Shown: positions 55,151 through 64,000, counted from the stretch's first letter. The stretch: DNA of 64,000 nucleotides from Roseicella aerolata (GCF_020523605.1 NZ_JAJAQI010000025.1:1-64000), one strand, 5' to 3'. Translations and numbers: made by a program. Notes: generated by a model from the letters alone, not told the origin.

Positions 55151-57142
55151 ATGCTTGAGATGACGCAGCCCGGGCGCGGGCCGGCCTCCGCGAAAGCCAA
55201 GGGGTCCGTATTTCCTGTCTCCGCCGCGCTGGTCGTGGCCATCGTTCTCTGCGGCGCGCTGGCGCCCGAGACCGTCGGTGACGTCTTCAGCGCCGCGCAG
55301 GCCTGGATCATGGACCGGCTCGGCTGGTTCTACCTGCTCTCGGTGGCCGTCTTCCTTTTCTTCGTGCTCTATCTCGCGATCTCCCCCCATGGCCAGGTCA
55401 GGCTGGGACCCAACCATTCCGAGCCGGATTTCAGCTACGGATCATGGTTCGCGATGCTCTTCAGCGCCGGGATGGGCATCGGCCTCGTCTTCTTCGGGGT
55501 GGCCGAGCCGATCATGCACTTCACCACGCCCCCGCTGGGGGAAGGCGGCACGGCCGAGGCCGCGCGCGCCGCCATGCGCATCACCTTCTTCCATTGGGGC
55601 GTGCATGCCTGGGCGATCTATGCCGTCGTCGGGCTGTCACTGGCTTATTTCGGCTTCCGCCACGGCCTGCCGCTGACGGTCCGCTCGGCCTTCTATCCGC
55701 TGATCGGGGAGCGCATCCACGGGCCGATCGGCCAGGCGATCGATGTCTTCGCCGTGCTCGGCACCGTCTTCGGCGTCGCCACCTCGCTCGGTCTCGGGGT
55801 GCTGCAGATCAATGCGGGCCTCGCGCATCTCGCCGGCCTTCCGGAATCGCTTCCGGCGCAGGTCGTCCTGATCGCGGTGATCACCGCCATGGCGACGATC
55901 TCGGTCGCGCTCGGCCTGGATGCCGGCATCCGGCGGCTCAGCATCTTCAACATGGTGCTGGCGGCCGCCCTTCTGCTGTTCGTGGCGGCGGTCGGGCCGA
56001 CCGTCTTCCTGCTGAAGGCGCTGGTGCAGAACACCGGCGCCTACATAGACGACTTCGTCACCCGCACCTTCCTGCTCTACGCCTACGAACCGAACAGCTG
56101 GATCGCTGGCTGGACGCTGTTCTACTGGGCCTGGTGGATCTCCTGGTCGCCCTTCGTCGGCATGTTCATCGCGCGGATCTCGCGCGGCCGCACCATCCGC
56201 GAATTCGTCCTCGGCGTCCTCTTCGTGCCGACGGGCTTCACCCTGGTATGGATGACGGTGTTCGGGAACACCGCCATCTGGCTGCACCTCTCTGGCGCCA
56301 CCACCGCCGTCTCGGAGACCGTCGCGGCCAGCGTGCCGCTCGCGCTCTTCACCTTCCTTGAGCAGTTCCCGCTCTCCCTCATCGCCTCCGCGCTCGCCAC
56401 GCTGCTGGTGGTCAGCTTCTTCGTGACCTCGGCGGATTCGGCGGCGCTCGTCATCGACACCATCACCGCCGGCGGGACGGAGGAGTCGCCGGCCTGGCGC
56501 CGGGTCTTCTGGGCCCTGCTCACCGGGGCGGTCGCCGCGGTCCTGCTCTTCGCCGGCGGGCTGAAGAGCCTGCAGACCGCGACCATTGCCAGCGCCCTGC
56601 CCTTCACCATCGTCATGCTGGCGATGTGCTACGGGCTCCTCAAGGCGCTCCGGATGGAGGCGCTGCGCACGGCCGTCCGGCAGGCCCCGTCCCTCGCCGT
56701 CATGGGCGGGACCGGGGCCTGGCAGCGGCGGCTCCACACCATCCTGCACCACCCCTCCCGGGCCGAGGTCATGACCTTCCTGGACGAGGTCGCGGCGCCG
56801 GGCCTCGAGGCCGTGGCCCGCGAGCTCCGGGCGCGCGGCGTCGAGGCCAGGCTGCTGCGGGAGGAGGACCGGCTCCGCCTCGTGACGTCACCGGGCGAGC
56901 GGGAGGAGTTCCGCTACGGCATCCGCGCCCGGGGCTACGCCCTGCCGAGCTTCGCCTTCTTCGAGCGGGCGGCGGAGGCCGATGACCAACGCGACCGCTA
57001 CTACCGGGCCGAGGTCTTCCTGCTGGAGGGCGGGCAGGACTACGACGTGATGGGCTACGGGCGCGAGGAGCTGATCGCCGACGTGCTGGCCCAGTACGAG
57101 CACCACCTGAACTTCCTGCACGCGGCCGAGCGGGTCGGGTGA
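55151..57142 (+). CDS. betT: BCCT-family transporter (BetT-like, choline/glycine betaine)
   Basis: 663 residues, 12 predicted membrane segments. BCCT signatures are GMGIGLVFFGVAEPIMHF and WTLFYWAWWISWSPFVGMFIARISRGRTIREF, with the aromatic substrate box. GMGIGL rather than the sodium-type GMGAGL-like motif suggests H+ coupling. The C-terminal ~145 residues (from RAEVMTFLDEVAAPGLEAVA) are a soluble regulatory domain typical of osmotically regulated BetT. It provides choline uptake for osmoprotection. The stop overlaps the next gene by four bases. Confidence 0.93.
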   Translation: MLEMTQPGRGPASAKAKGSVFPVSAALVVAIVLCGALAPETVGDVFSAAQAWIMDRLGWFYLLSVAVFLFFVLYLAISPHGQVRLGPNHSEPDFSYGSWFAMLFSAGMGIGLVFFGVAEPIMHFTTPPLGEGGTAEAARAAMRITFFHWGVHAWAIYAVVGLSLAYFGFRHGLPLTVRSAFYPLIGERIHGPIGQAIDVFAVLGTVFGVATSLGLGVLQINAGLAHLAGLPESLPAQVVLIAVITAMATISVALGLDAGIRRLSIFNMVLAAALLLFVAAVGPTVFLLKALVQNTGAYIDDFVTRTFLLYAYEPNSWIAGWTLFYWAWWISWSPFVGMFIARISRGRTIREFVLGVLFVPTGFTLVWMTVFGNTAIWLHLSGATTAVSETVAASVPLALFTFLEQFPLSLIASALATLLVVSFFVTSADSAALVIDTITAGGTEESPAWRRVFWALLTGAVAAVLLFAGGLKSLQTATIASALPFTIVMLAMCYGLLKALRMEALRTAVRQAPSLAVMGGTGAWQRRLHTILHHPSRAEVMTFLDEVAAPGLEAVARELRARGVEARLLREEDRLRLVTSPGEREEFRYGIRARGYALPSFAFFERAAEADDQRDRYYRAEVFLLEGGQDYDVMGYGREELIADVLAQYEHHLNFLHAAERVG

Positions 57143-58512
57143 GCGGGTCGGCCGAGAGGGTGCCGGGCGCGGTCCCGCCCGGCACCCTGCGTCCGGTCGC
57201 CGCGCTGCTGGCCGGCGTGGCCCTCGCCATGGCGGGCAATGGCCCGCTGACCACGCTCCTCAGCCTGCGGCTGGAGGCGGCCGATACGGCGCGCCTCGCC
57301 ATCGGCACCATCATGGCCGCCTATTTCGCCGGGCTGACGCTCGGCTCGCTCCTCGCCTACCGGCTGGTCCTGCAGGTGGGCCACATCCGCACCTTCGCGG
57401 CCTTCGCCTCGGTCCTCTCGGCCACGGCGCTGGCCTATCCGCTGCTGCCGCACCCGCTGGCCTGGGCGGCGCTGCGCCTGGCCGAGGGCTTCTGCATGGC
57501 CGGCGTCTTCATCTGCGTGGAGAGCTGGCTGAACGACCGGAGCGGCCCCGCGACCCGCGGCAAGATCCTCGCCGCCTACATGATCTGCCTCTATCTGGGG
57601 CAGGCGGCCGGCCAGTTCCTGCTCGGGCTCGGCGACGGGCCCGGCGCCTTCCGCGTCTTCATCCTTGTCTCGATCCTGCTCTCGCTCTCCGTGCTGCCGG
57701 TCGCGCTCACCCGCATGACCCCACCGCAACTCCCCGAGGTTGCCTCCCTCTCGGCCCGCAGGCTCTACGCGGCCTCCCCGCTCGGCGTCGTGGGGACGGT
57801 GGCGAGCGGGCTGGTCCTTGGCGCGATCTATCCCCTCGGCCCGGTATTCGCGCGCGACGCGGCCGGCTTCGATGCCGCCGGCACGGCCTTGTTCATGAGC
57901 GTCGTGATCTCCGGCGGCGTCCTGCTGCAATGGCCGCTGGGCCGGCTCTCCGATGCCTTCGACCGGCGCCTGGTGACGCTCGCCACGCTCGCGGCGCTCA
58001 CCCTGGCCGGGGCCGCGGTCCCGCTGGCCGCGCAGCATGGTCAGGCGGCGCTGCTCGGGGCGGCCGCCCTGTTCGGCGGCTTCGCCTTTGCGCTCTATCC
58101 GCTCTGCGTGGCGCATACGAACGACCACCTGCCGCGGGAGGAGCGCATCGCCGCCAGCGGCGGGCTGGTGCTCGCCTTCTCGGCCGGGGCCACCCTGGGG
58201 CCGCGCGCGGCTTCCGCCGCGATGTCCATCCTGGGCAGCGCCGGGCTCTTCGCCTTTACGGCCTGCATCGGCGCCGCCGGCTTCCTCTTCGGCCTGTGGC
58301 GCCTGCGCGTCCGCGGGCCCGTCCCCTCCGAACAGCAGGGGCCCTTCCTCGCGCTGCCGCGCACCACGCCCGCCGCGGCGGCGCTGCATCCGGAAGTGCC
58401 CCCCGATGCGGCCCGGGGCGGCCGCCAGGCCGAAGCGGAGGATGGCCACCTTCGCCGGCACGCCACGGATGGGCGGCCTGCGAAGGCGGGACCCGATCAT
58501 GCCGCCGCGTGA
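57139..58512 (+). CDS. MFS transporter (YcaD-like)
   Basis: 457 residues, 12 membrane segments. The loop motif RGKILAAYMICLYLGQAAGQ and the second-half QWPLGRLSDAFDRRLVT are characteristic of the YcaD/MFS small-transporter group. The ~70-residue C-terminal tail is hydrophilic and family-poor. GTG 57139 overlaps the betT stop, so the two membrane proteins are co-transcribed and co-regulated. A role as osmolyte or precursor transporter beside BetT is plausible only by context. Confidence 0.86.
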   Translation: MSGSAERVPGAVPPGTLRPVAALLAGVALAMAGNGPLTTLLSLRLEAADTARLAIGTIMAAYFAGLTLGSLLAYRLVLQVGHIRTFAAFASVLSATALAYPLLPHPLAWAALRLAEGFCMAGVFICVESWLNDRSGPATRGKILAAYMICLYLGQAAGQFLLGLGDGPGAFRVFILVSILLSLSVLPVALTRMTPPQLPEVASLSARRLYAASPLGVVGTVASGLVLGAIYPLGPVFARDAAGFDAAGTALFMSVVISGGVLLQWPLGRLSDAFDRRLVTLATLAALTLAGAAVPLAAQHGQAALLGAAALFGGFAFALYPLCVAHTNDHLPREERIAASGGLVLAFSAGATLGPRAASAAMSILGSAGLFAFTACIGAAGFLFGLWRLRVRGPVPSEQQGPFLALPRTTPAAAALHPEVPPDAARGGRQAEAEDGHLRRHATDGRPAKAGPDHAAA

Positions 58513-58514
58513 CG

Positions 58515-58616
58515 GCAGTGGATCACGTTCCCCTCTGAACGCCCATCCGCCGTAGCTCCTTGTTTTTCGGGCAGAGTCACGCTTCCGGGCGTGCACGCCC
58601 GTCCGCGATCCGCGCT
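58515..58616. repeat. Composite palindromic repeat, copy L (module I then II)
   Basis: Degenerate module I: GGATCACGTTC (58520-58530) with GAACGCCCATCC (58537-58548). The linker AGCTCCTTGTTTTT is identical to copy A. Module II has a perfect 16-bp palindrome CGGGCGTGCACGCCCG (58586-58601) but eroded outer arms. It lies between the convergent MFS gene and mrpG. Confidence 0.8.
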
Positions 58617-58696
58617 GACGTGGAGGCGGCGAAGCACCGAAGGCCGCAGATCCCGGCCGGAACGGTACCCCTGCCGCCGGATACGGCCTGCCACCT

Positions 58697-59011
58697 TCAG
58701 CTCTGCTTCTGCGTCCGCTCCTGGCGCCGCCGCTCCGCCAGCGCCGCCTTCGAGAGCAGATGCGCCGTGACCGGTGCGGTGATGAACAGGAACAGCGTGA
58801 TGGCGAGCTCGCGCAACCCGCCGCCTTCCTCCCCCAGCCCGCCATGCACCAGCGCGGCCAGCACGACCGAGCCGACACCGAGGGTCGTCGCCTTGGTCGG
58901 CCCGTGCAGCCGCATGAAGAAGTCGGGCAGCCGCGCCAGCCCCACCGAGCCGAGCAGCGCGAAGGCGCCGCCCACCAGGATCAGCAGGCTGACCAGGATC
59001 TCCATCAGCAT
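58697..59011 (-). CDS. mrpG: Mrp Na+/H+ antiporter subunit G
   Basis: 104 residues with three membrane segments: MEILVSLLILVGGAFALLGSVGLARLPDFFMRLHGPTKATTLGVGSVVLAALV matches the MrpG/MnhG signature. The last gene of the mrp operon. ATG 59011 is followed by a second ATG two codons later; either is possible. Its tail is charged and helical (AALAERRRQERTQKQS). Confidence 0.93.
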   Translation of the reverse strand: MLMEILVSLLILVGGAFALLGSVGLARLPDFFMRLHGPTKATTLGVGSVVLAALVHGGLGEEGGGLRELAITLFLFITAPVTAHLLSKAALAERRRQERTQKQS

Positions 59012-59025
59012 GGCCACCCCGCCCC

Positions 59026-59295
59026 CTATTCGATGATGTCGCCGGACAGGATGAACTTGCAGAGCGCCACCGTGCCGACGAAGCCCATCATGGCCACGAT
59101 CAGCGCCGCCTCGAAGTAGACGACGCTGCCGAGCGCGATGCCGAGCAGCATGACGAGCGCGATGGTGTTGATGCCGAGCGTGTCGAGGGCGAGGATCCGG
59201 TCCGGCAGGTCCGGGCCCTGCACGAGGCGCCAGAGGTTGAGGGCCATAGCGAGCGCCACCATGCCGATCGCAACGGGCAGGGCCAGGGTCAGCAT
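59026..59295 (-). CDS. mrpF: Mrp Na+/H+ antiporter subunit F
   Basis: 89 residues, three membrane segments. The conserved RLVQGPDLPDRILALDTLGINTIALVMLLGI block is typical of MrpF/MnhF. The ATG at 59295 overlaps the mrpE 3' end by seven bases and has AAAGGTG upstream. mrpG begins 14 bases after the stop. Confidence 0.94.
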   Translation of the reverse strand: MLTLALPVAIGMVALAMALNLWRLVQGPDLPDRILALDTLGINTIALVMLLGIALGSVVYFEAALIVAMMGFVGTVALCKFILSGDIIE

Positions 59296-59786
59296 CGGAA
59301 CACCTTTCTGAGCGGGGCCTCGTAGCGGGCCTTGATGAGGGCCACGGCCTCGGCGCTGTCCTCCAGGTGCAGCACATGCACCTGCAGCACCCAGCGCTCG
59401 CGGTCGATCTCGGCCGAGACCGTGCCGGGTGTCAGCGAGACGATGCTGCCGAGGAGGGTGGCGACGAAGGGATCGCGGAGGTCGAGCGGCACCTCGAGGA
59501 AGGCTGGCCGGAGCCGGCCGACGGGCCCGAGGATCTGCCGCGCGACGACCAGGTTCGCCATGATGACATCGGCCAGGAACACGGCGAGCAGGCGCAGGGC
59601 GGCGCCGATATTGGTCAGCCGCGGCCGGTCCGGCCAGAAGCCGCGCGTGGCCCAGGGCAGCGCGATAGCGAGGATCAGGCCTATCAGCACCTGGCCGAGC
59701 GTCGGCGCCGGGGCGAGGATGAGCCAGAGGCCGAGGATGAGCAGGCTCATCACCGGCTGCGGCAGGACGCGGTAGAACCCGCTCAT
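59289..59786 (-). CDS. mrpE: Mrp Na+/H+ antiporter subunit E
   Basis: 165 residues with two N-terminal membrane segments and a cytoplasmic domain bearing GSIVSLTPGTVSAEIDRERWVLQVHVL, the MrpE signature. Subunit of the Mrp complex that sits at the antiporter-to-MrpF side. It starts within the mrpD end (four-base overlap). Confidence 0.94.
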   Translation of the reverse strand: MSGFYRVLPQPVMSLLILGLWLILAPAPTLGQVLIGLILAIALPWATRGFWPDRPRLTNIGAALRLLAVFLADVIMANLVVARQILGPVGRLRPAFLEVPLDLRDPFVATLLGSIVSLTPGTVSAEIDRERWVLQVHVLHLEDSAEAVALIKARYEAPLRKVFRC

Positions 59787-61318
59787 GGCCGGCGCTCCCG
59801 GGCCACCGGCGCCGAGCCATCGGGCAGGACGGCCTCCAGATAGGGGCGGCGCGCCGCGATCTGCTCGGCCGTGGCCTGCGCATGGGCCGAGAGAGGGGCG
59901 GCGCCGAGGACGAGCAGGGGCACGAAGGCGAGCGACAGCGCGAGCGCCAGATCGGCCCGGGCCCGTCCCGCCGGACCGGGCGGGGCTTCCCGGAGCGGGC
60001 CGACGGGTTCCCAGAACAGCACGCTGGCGGCGCGGGCCATGGCGAGCGCGCCCACGAAGCCGGAGAGGATGAAGCTCCCCCAGATGACATAGCCCGTGGG
60101 CGTGGCCGGCGCCGCGGCCAGCATCATGACCTTGCCGAGGAAGCCGGAGAGCGGCGGCAGGCCGGTCACGGCGATCGCCAGGGCGAGGAAGGCCGCCGCG
60201 AGCCATCCCGCGCCGGGCGGCCGGGGGCCGTGCTCGATCCGGTCCGCCGCCTCGCCCCGCCAGGCGACGATGCGCCCGACGAGCAGGAACAGCGCGGCGC
60301 TGACCAGCGTGGTGTGCGGGAGGTAGTAGAGCAGGGCGGCCAGCATCGCCGGCCCGCCCACCGCCACGCCCACCGCCAGCATGCCGGTCGAGAGCAGCAG
60401 CAGATGCGCGACCATGGGACCGAGCCGCCGGGCGGCCAGCACGCCCAGGGTCGCCACCACCACCGTGCCGAGGGCGGCCGGCATGAGCCAGGGCGCGAGC
60501 AGGTCCGCCGTCCATGGCGTGCCCGCCAGCGCCGTGGCCGAGAGCCGCAGCATGGCGTAGATCCCCACCTTGGTCAGCACGGCGTAGAGCGCGGCGACCG
60601 GGGCGCTCGCCGCGGCATAGGCATGCGGCAGCCAGAAGCCGAGCGGCAGGATCGCCGCCTTGAAGGCGAAGACGCCCAGCATCAGGGCAAGGGCGGTGCG
60701 GACGAGCGGCTGGTCCGCTTCCGGCACGGTGGCGAGCCTGCCCGCCACATCCGCCAGGTTCAGCGTGCCGAGCGTGCCGTAGAGCAGGCCGAGCGCGAAC
60801 AGGAACAGGATCGATCCCGCCAGGTTCAGCGCCACGTAGTGCAGCCCCGTCCGCGCCCGGGCCGGCCCGCCGCCATGCGCCAGCAGGCCGTAGGAGGCGA
60901 TCAGCAGCACCTCGAAGAAGACGAAGAGGTTGAACAGGTCGCCGGTGAGGAAGGCGCCGTTCAGCCCGGCGAGCTGAAGCTGGAAGAAGGGGTGGAAGTG
61001 CCGGCCCATCCGGTCCGTGCCGTCGGTGGCGGCCAGCAGCGCGGGGATGGCGACCGCGGTCGTGACCGCCACCATGGTCGCGGCGAGCCGGTCCGCGACG
61101 AAGGTGATGCCGAAGGGGGCGGGCCAGTTGCCGAGCTGGACGGGGATGACGCCGCCATCCCCCGTCGCCCGCAGCAGCAGCGCCGAGGCCAGCGCGAGCA
61201 GCGCCACCGAGGCGAGGCCGAGCCCGCGCGCCAGGCCAGGCCCGGCGCGGTGCAGGGCAAGCTGCAGGATGGCCGCGACCAGCGGCACCAGGACGGGCAG
61301 CAGGGGCAGGTGGATCAT
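59783..61318 (-). CDS. mrpD: Mrp Na+/H+ antiporter subunit D
   Basis: 511 residues, NuoM/NuoN-like proton-pumping subunit with about 14 helices. Signatures include LTGDLFNLFVFFEVLLIASYGLLA, the Lys in VLTKVGIYAML and a Glu/His network characteristic of complex I-related antiporters. It begins with a four-base overlap of mrpC. Together with MrpA it forms the ion-translocating part. Confidence 0.95.
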   Translation of the reverse strand: MIHLPLLPVLVPLVAAILQLALHRAGPGLARGLGLASVALLALASALLLRATGDGGVIPVQLGNWPAPFGITFVADRLAATMVAVTTAVAIPALLAATDGTDRMGRHFHPFFQLQLAGLNGAFLTGDLFNLFVFFEVLLIASYGLLAHGGGPARARTGLHYVALNLAGSILFLFALGLLYGTLGTLNLADVAGRLATVPEADQPLVRTALALMLGVFAFKAAILPLGFWLPHAYAAASAPVAALYAVLTKVGIYAMLRLSATALAGTPWTADLLAPWLMPAALGTVVVATLGVLAARRLGPMVAHLLLLSTGMLAVGVAVGGPAMLAALLYYLPHTTLVSAALFLLVGRIVAWRGEAADRIEHGPRPPGAGWLAAAFLALAIAVTGLPPLSGFLGKVMMLAAAPATPTGYVIWGSFILSGFVGALAMARAASVLFWEPVGPLREAPPGPAGRARADLALALSLAFVPLLVLGAAPLSAHAQATAEQIAARRPYLEAVLPDGSAPVARERRP

Positions 61319-61665
61319 CGCCGGCCCTCCCCGTCGCCGCCATCCACATGGTCGCCGCCGGTTTCCGCGAGGGTGCGCAGCGCGAAGGCCACCAGGAAGG
61401 CCGTCATGCCGAAGCTGATGACGATGGCGGTGAGGACGAGCGCCTGCGGCAGCGGGTCCGCCGCGAGGGCGGTGCCGGCGGCGACCGCATCCAGCACCAG
61501 CGGCGGGGCCTCGGCCGAGAGGCGCCCACCGGCGAAGATGAACAGATTGGCGGCATAGGAGAGGAGGGTCAGCCCGAGCACCACGGAGAAGCTGCGCTCC
61601 CGCAGGATGAGGTAGATGCCGGTGGCGACGAGGGCGCCGATCCCGGCCGAGACGATCAGTTCCAT
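61315..61665 (-). CDS. mrpC: Mrp Na+/H+ antiporter subunit C
   Basis: 116 residues, three membrane segments, NuoK-like: GIYLILRERSFSVVLGLTLLSYAANLFIFAGG, then DPLPQALVLTAIVISFGMTAFLVAF. Conserved Glu/Ser near the second helix. It overlaps mrpD and starts one base from the mrpAB end. Confidence 0.95.
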   Translation of the reverse strand: MELIVSAGIGALVATGIYLILRERSFSVVLGLTLLSYAANLFIFAGGRLSAEAPPLVLDAVAAGTALAADPLPQALVLTAIVISFGMTAFLVAFALRTLAETGGDHVDGGDGEGRR

Positions 61666-64000
61666 CAGGCGCGGCCCTCCCCGGCGGCCGTCGGGGTGCC
61701 GGCGACGGCCGCCTCGGCGCGGGTCGCCGGCGGGCGCAGGCCGGCCGGCGAGCCGGCCATGCCGGCGCGCTCGCGGTGGCTGAGCCGCCCCAACTCCGAG
61801 AGGACCAGCAACACGGTCGCCACCACCGTGAGATAGACGCCGAGGTCGAAGACCAGCGCCGAGGCGAGGTGGGTCTTGCCCACCAGCGGGATCGGCACGT
61901 AGCCATGCGTCCCCGTGAGGAAGGGCGCGCCGAAGGCCATGCTGGCCAGCCCCGTCCCGACCGCGAGGCCGAGGCCGAGGGCGAAGAGGCGCAGGTGGTC
62001 CACGCGCAGCCGGGCGCTGGTGACCTCGATCCCCACCGCGAGATACTGCAGGATCAGCACCACGCCGGTGATCAGCCCGGCGATGAAGCCGCCGCCCGGC
62101 AGGTTGTGCCCGCGCAGGAGGATGTAGAAGGCCGCGGTCAGGGCCAGCGGCAGCAGCGGTCGCATCAGCATCGCCAGCATGACCGGGTGGCGGTCGGCCG
62201 CGGATTCGGCGCTCCCGGCCAGGGGACGCAGCCGCAGCCCCTCGAGCAGCGCATGCGCGCCGAGCGCGGCGATGGCCAGCACCGTGATCTCGCCCAGCGT
62301 GTCGAAGCCGCGGAAATCGACCAGGATGACATTGACCACATTGGTGCCGCCGCCGCCCTCGACCGCATTGGCGGTGAACCAGCCGGAGACGGTCTCGAAG
62401 GGCCGCGTCAGCATGGCATAGGCCAGCGCGGTGGCGCCGGCCCCCCCGGCCGCGGCGATGGCGATGTCGCGGGCACGGCGCCCGGCCGGCGCCTCGCGCG
62501 GCGCCTCCGTCGGCAGGTAGCGCAGGGCCAGCAGCAGCAGCACGATGGTCACCACCTCGACCGAGAGCTGGGTCAGCGCCAGGTCGGGTGCCGAGAAGCG
62601 GATGAAGGTGAGGGAGACGATCAGGCCGACGACGCTGGCGAAGACCACCGCGATCAGCCGCCGGCGATGCATCGCCGCGCAGCCGAAGGCGCCGACCAGC
62701 AGGGCGAGCAGCGCGCCCCAGGCCGCCGGATCGGTCGGCGTGTGCGGCAGGTCCCCGGCAAGGGGTGCCGGCCCGGCTCCCATATGGCCGAAGAGACCGA
62801 GCCCCAGCGCCGCGAGCACGAGGAAGGCGAGGTAGCGGCGGAGCGAGCCCGTATCCAGGGCAGCGAAGACGCTGCGGGAGAAGCGCGCGGCCGCGTTGAA
62901 GACGCGCTCGAAGGCCGCCGGGCTCTTCAGCTTCGGGGCGAAGCGCTCATGCAGGCCGTACAGCACGTGGCGGAAGCGGTACCAGAGAACCCCGCCCGCC
63001 AGCGCCACCAGGCTCATCGCCAGGGGCAGGTTGAAGCCGTGCCAGATGGCCAGCTTGTAGGCCGGCGGCGGCCCGCCGAGCGCCGCGGCCGAGGCCGTCC
63101 AGAGCAGGGCACCGACCGAGAGCTGCGGCAGCAGCCCGACGACCAGGCAGAGCGTGGCGAGGATGCCGACCGGCGCCCGCATCCAGCGCACCGGCTCATG
63201 CGGCGCGCGGGGCAGGTCGATCGGATCGCCGTTGAAGAAGACGTCGTGGACGAAGCGGATCGAGTAGGCGACCGAGAGCAGGCCGGCCAGGGTGGCGAAG
63301 GCCGGCAGGAGATAGGCGTAGCCGGCCAGCGCGGGATGCTCCACCGCCTCGGTGAAGAACATCTCCTTGCTGAGGAAGCCGTTCATCAGCGGCACCCCCG
63401 CCATCGCGGCGGCCGCCACCATGCCGAGCACCGCGGTCCGCGGCATGAAGCGGAACAGACCGTTGATCCGCCGCATGTCCCGCGTGCCGCATTCGTGGTC
63501 GATGATGCCGGCCGCCATGAAGAGCGAGGCCTTGAAGGTCGCGTGGTTGATGATGTGGAACACCGCGGCGACGGTGCTGAGCTCCGTCTCCATCCCGAGC
63601 AGCAGGGTGATCAGCCCGAGATGGCTGACCGTAGAATAGGCGAGCAGCCCCTTCAGGTCGTGCTTGAGCAGCGCGACATAGGCGCCATAGACGAGCGTGA
63701 CCGCGCCCGTGCCGCTGACCAGTCCGAACCACTCCGGCGTGCCCGACAGGGCGGGGAAGAGGCGCGCGAGCAGGAAGACGCCCGCCTTCACCATGGTCGC
63801 GGAGTGGAGGTAGGCGCTGACCGGCGTCGGCGCCGCCATGGCGTTGGGCAGCCAGAAGTGGAAGGGAAACTGCGCCGACTTGGTGAAGGCGCCGAGCAGC
63901 ACCAGGACCAGCATCACCGGATAGAGCGCGTGGGCGCGGATCGCCTCGCCCGATGCCAGGATCACGGACAATTCCAGGCTGCCGGTGATGCGGCCGAGCA
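61665..64000 (-). CDS. mrpA: Mrp Na+/H+ antiporter subunit A-B fusion (5' end outside the window)
   Basis: The coding frame continues past 64000, so only about 778 residues are seen. The first part is NuoL-like MrpA: LHSATMVKAGVFLLARLFP, GLLAYSTVSHLGLI, AVFHIINHATFKASLFMAAG and FLSKEMFF. An MrpA C-terminal domain (PDLALTQLSVEVVTIVLLLLALRYLP) follows, then a fused MrpB domain with RGHNLPGGGFIAGLITGVVLILQYLA. A-B fusion is typical of Gram-negative Mrp (group 2) systems. It is the first gene of mrpAB-C-D-E-F-G, used for Na+/H+ and pH homeostasis. Confidence 0.95.
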   Translation of the reverse strand, partial: LGRITGSLELSVILASGEAIRAHALYPVMLVLVLLGAFTKSAQFPFHFWLPNAMAAPTPVSAYLHSATMVKAGVFLLARLFPALSGTPEWFGLVSGTGAVTLVYGAYVALLKHDLKGLLAYSTVSHLGLITLLLGMETELSTVAAVFHIINHATFKASLFMAAGIIDHECGTRDMRRINGLFRFMPRTAVLGMVAAAAMAGVPLMNGFLSKEMFFTEAVEHPALAGYAYLLPAFATLAGLLSVAYSIRFVHDVFFNGDPIDLPRAPHEPVRWMRAPVGILATLCLVVGLLPQLSVGALLWTASAAALGGPPPAYKLAIWHGFNLPLAMSLVALAGGVLWYRFRHVLYGLHERFAPKLKSPAAFERVFNAAARFSRSVFAALDTGSLRRYLAFLVLAALGLGLFGHMGAGPAPLAGDLPHTPTDPAAWGALLALLVGAFGCAAMHRRRLIAVVFASVVGLIVSLTFIRFSAPDLALTQLSVEVVTIVLLLLALRYLPTEAPREAPAGRRARDIAIAAAGGAGATALAYAMLTRPFETVSGWFTANAVEGGGGTNVVNVILVDFRGFDTLGEITVLAIAALGAHALLEGLRLRPLAGSAESAADRHPVMLAMLMRPLLPLALTAAFYILLRGHNLPGGGFIAGLITGVVLILQYLAVGIEVTSARLRVDHLRLFALGLGLAVGTGLASMAFGAPFLTGTHGYVPIPLVGKTHLASALVFDLGVYLTVVATVLLVLSELGRLSHRERAGMAGSPAGLRPPATRAEAAVAGTPTAAGEGRA

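Overview
The window is high-GC, gene-dense DNA with Shine-Dalgarno-led genes and many 1-4 nt start/stop overlaps. Its core gene order (ppsR-type regulator, maf, hemE, hemH, hemJ, rho, mnmE, mnmG, rsmG, parA, parB, then leuS-lptE-holA on the other strand) is the origin-proximal cluster of Alphaproteobacteria. The protein flavour (AtuA-like pair, phytanoyl-CoA dioxygenase, orphan Tat-type binding protein, solo lutBC) suggests an Acetobacteraceae member such as Roseomonas. That genus assignment is inference; no rRNA gene is present to confirm it.

Left part, 1-22 kb. It opens with the 3' end of an IS630-type transposase that abuts dut. Next come an SLC13 permease, a cytochrome P450, a monomeric sarcosine oxidase-like flavoenzyme, coaBC and a TauD-like dioxygenase, all on the minus strand. 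Plus-strand lrgAB, a DUF2934 protein and a gamma-class carbonic anhydrase follow. Then come an AtuA-like pair, an M20 amidohydrolase, an alpha/beta hydrolase, an orphan solute-binding protein with a PhyH dioxygenase, an iron-permease-like membrane protein, and a tightly overlapped lutB / coiled-coil / lutC / smr / HTH cluster.

Origin region, 22-27.3 kb. maf and the PEP-synthase/PPDK regulator diverge from hemE, as at the mapped origins of Caulobacter and Rickettsia. The 299-bp gap between regulator and hemE holds DnaA-box-like 9-mers, seven GANTC (CcrM-type) sites and a comparatively AT-rich stretch, so I call it the probable oriC. A perfect DnaA box lies just after hemE. About 20.5 kb away, two parS sites overlap the mnmG stop and rsmG start, immediately before parAB. 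The window therefore carries both the replication origin and the segregation centromere.

Middle, 27.5-40 kb. rho has a recognisable promoter. It is separated from mnmE by an 11-kb accessory block: MFS transporter, truncated haemoglobin, small HD hydrolase, DUF2235 membrane protein, GNAT, LysR, quinone reductase, ogt, a YyaL/DUF255 protein and a thioredoxin-like ferredoxin.

Right part, 40-64 kb. The mnmE-mnmG-rsmG-parAB run converges on a methyltransferase and on holA/lptE/leuS. After these come a secreted beta-carbonic anhydrase, a secreted hydrolase, a small lipoprotein, a BetT-type transporter with an MFS partner, and a minus-strand Mrp Na+/H+ antiporter operon (AB fusion, C, D, E, F, G) that runs off the right edge.

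The most unusual feature is a family of about ten intergenic copies of a composite palindromic repeat. It has two TA-flanked hairpin modules in fixed order, in both orientations. The terminal TAG of the module serves as the stop codon of several unrelated genes.
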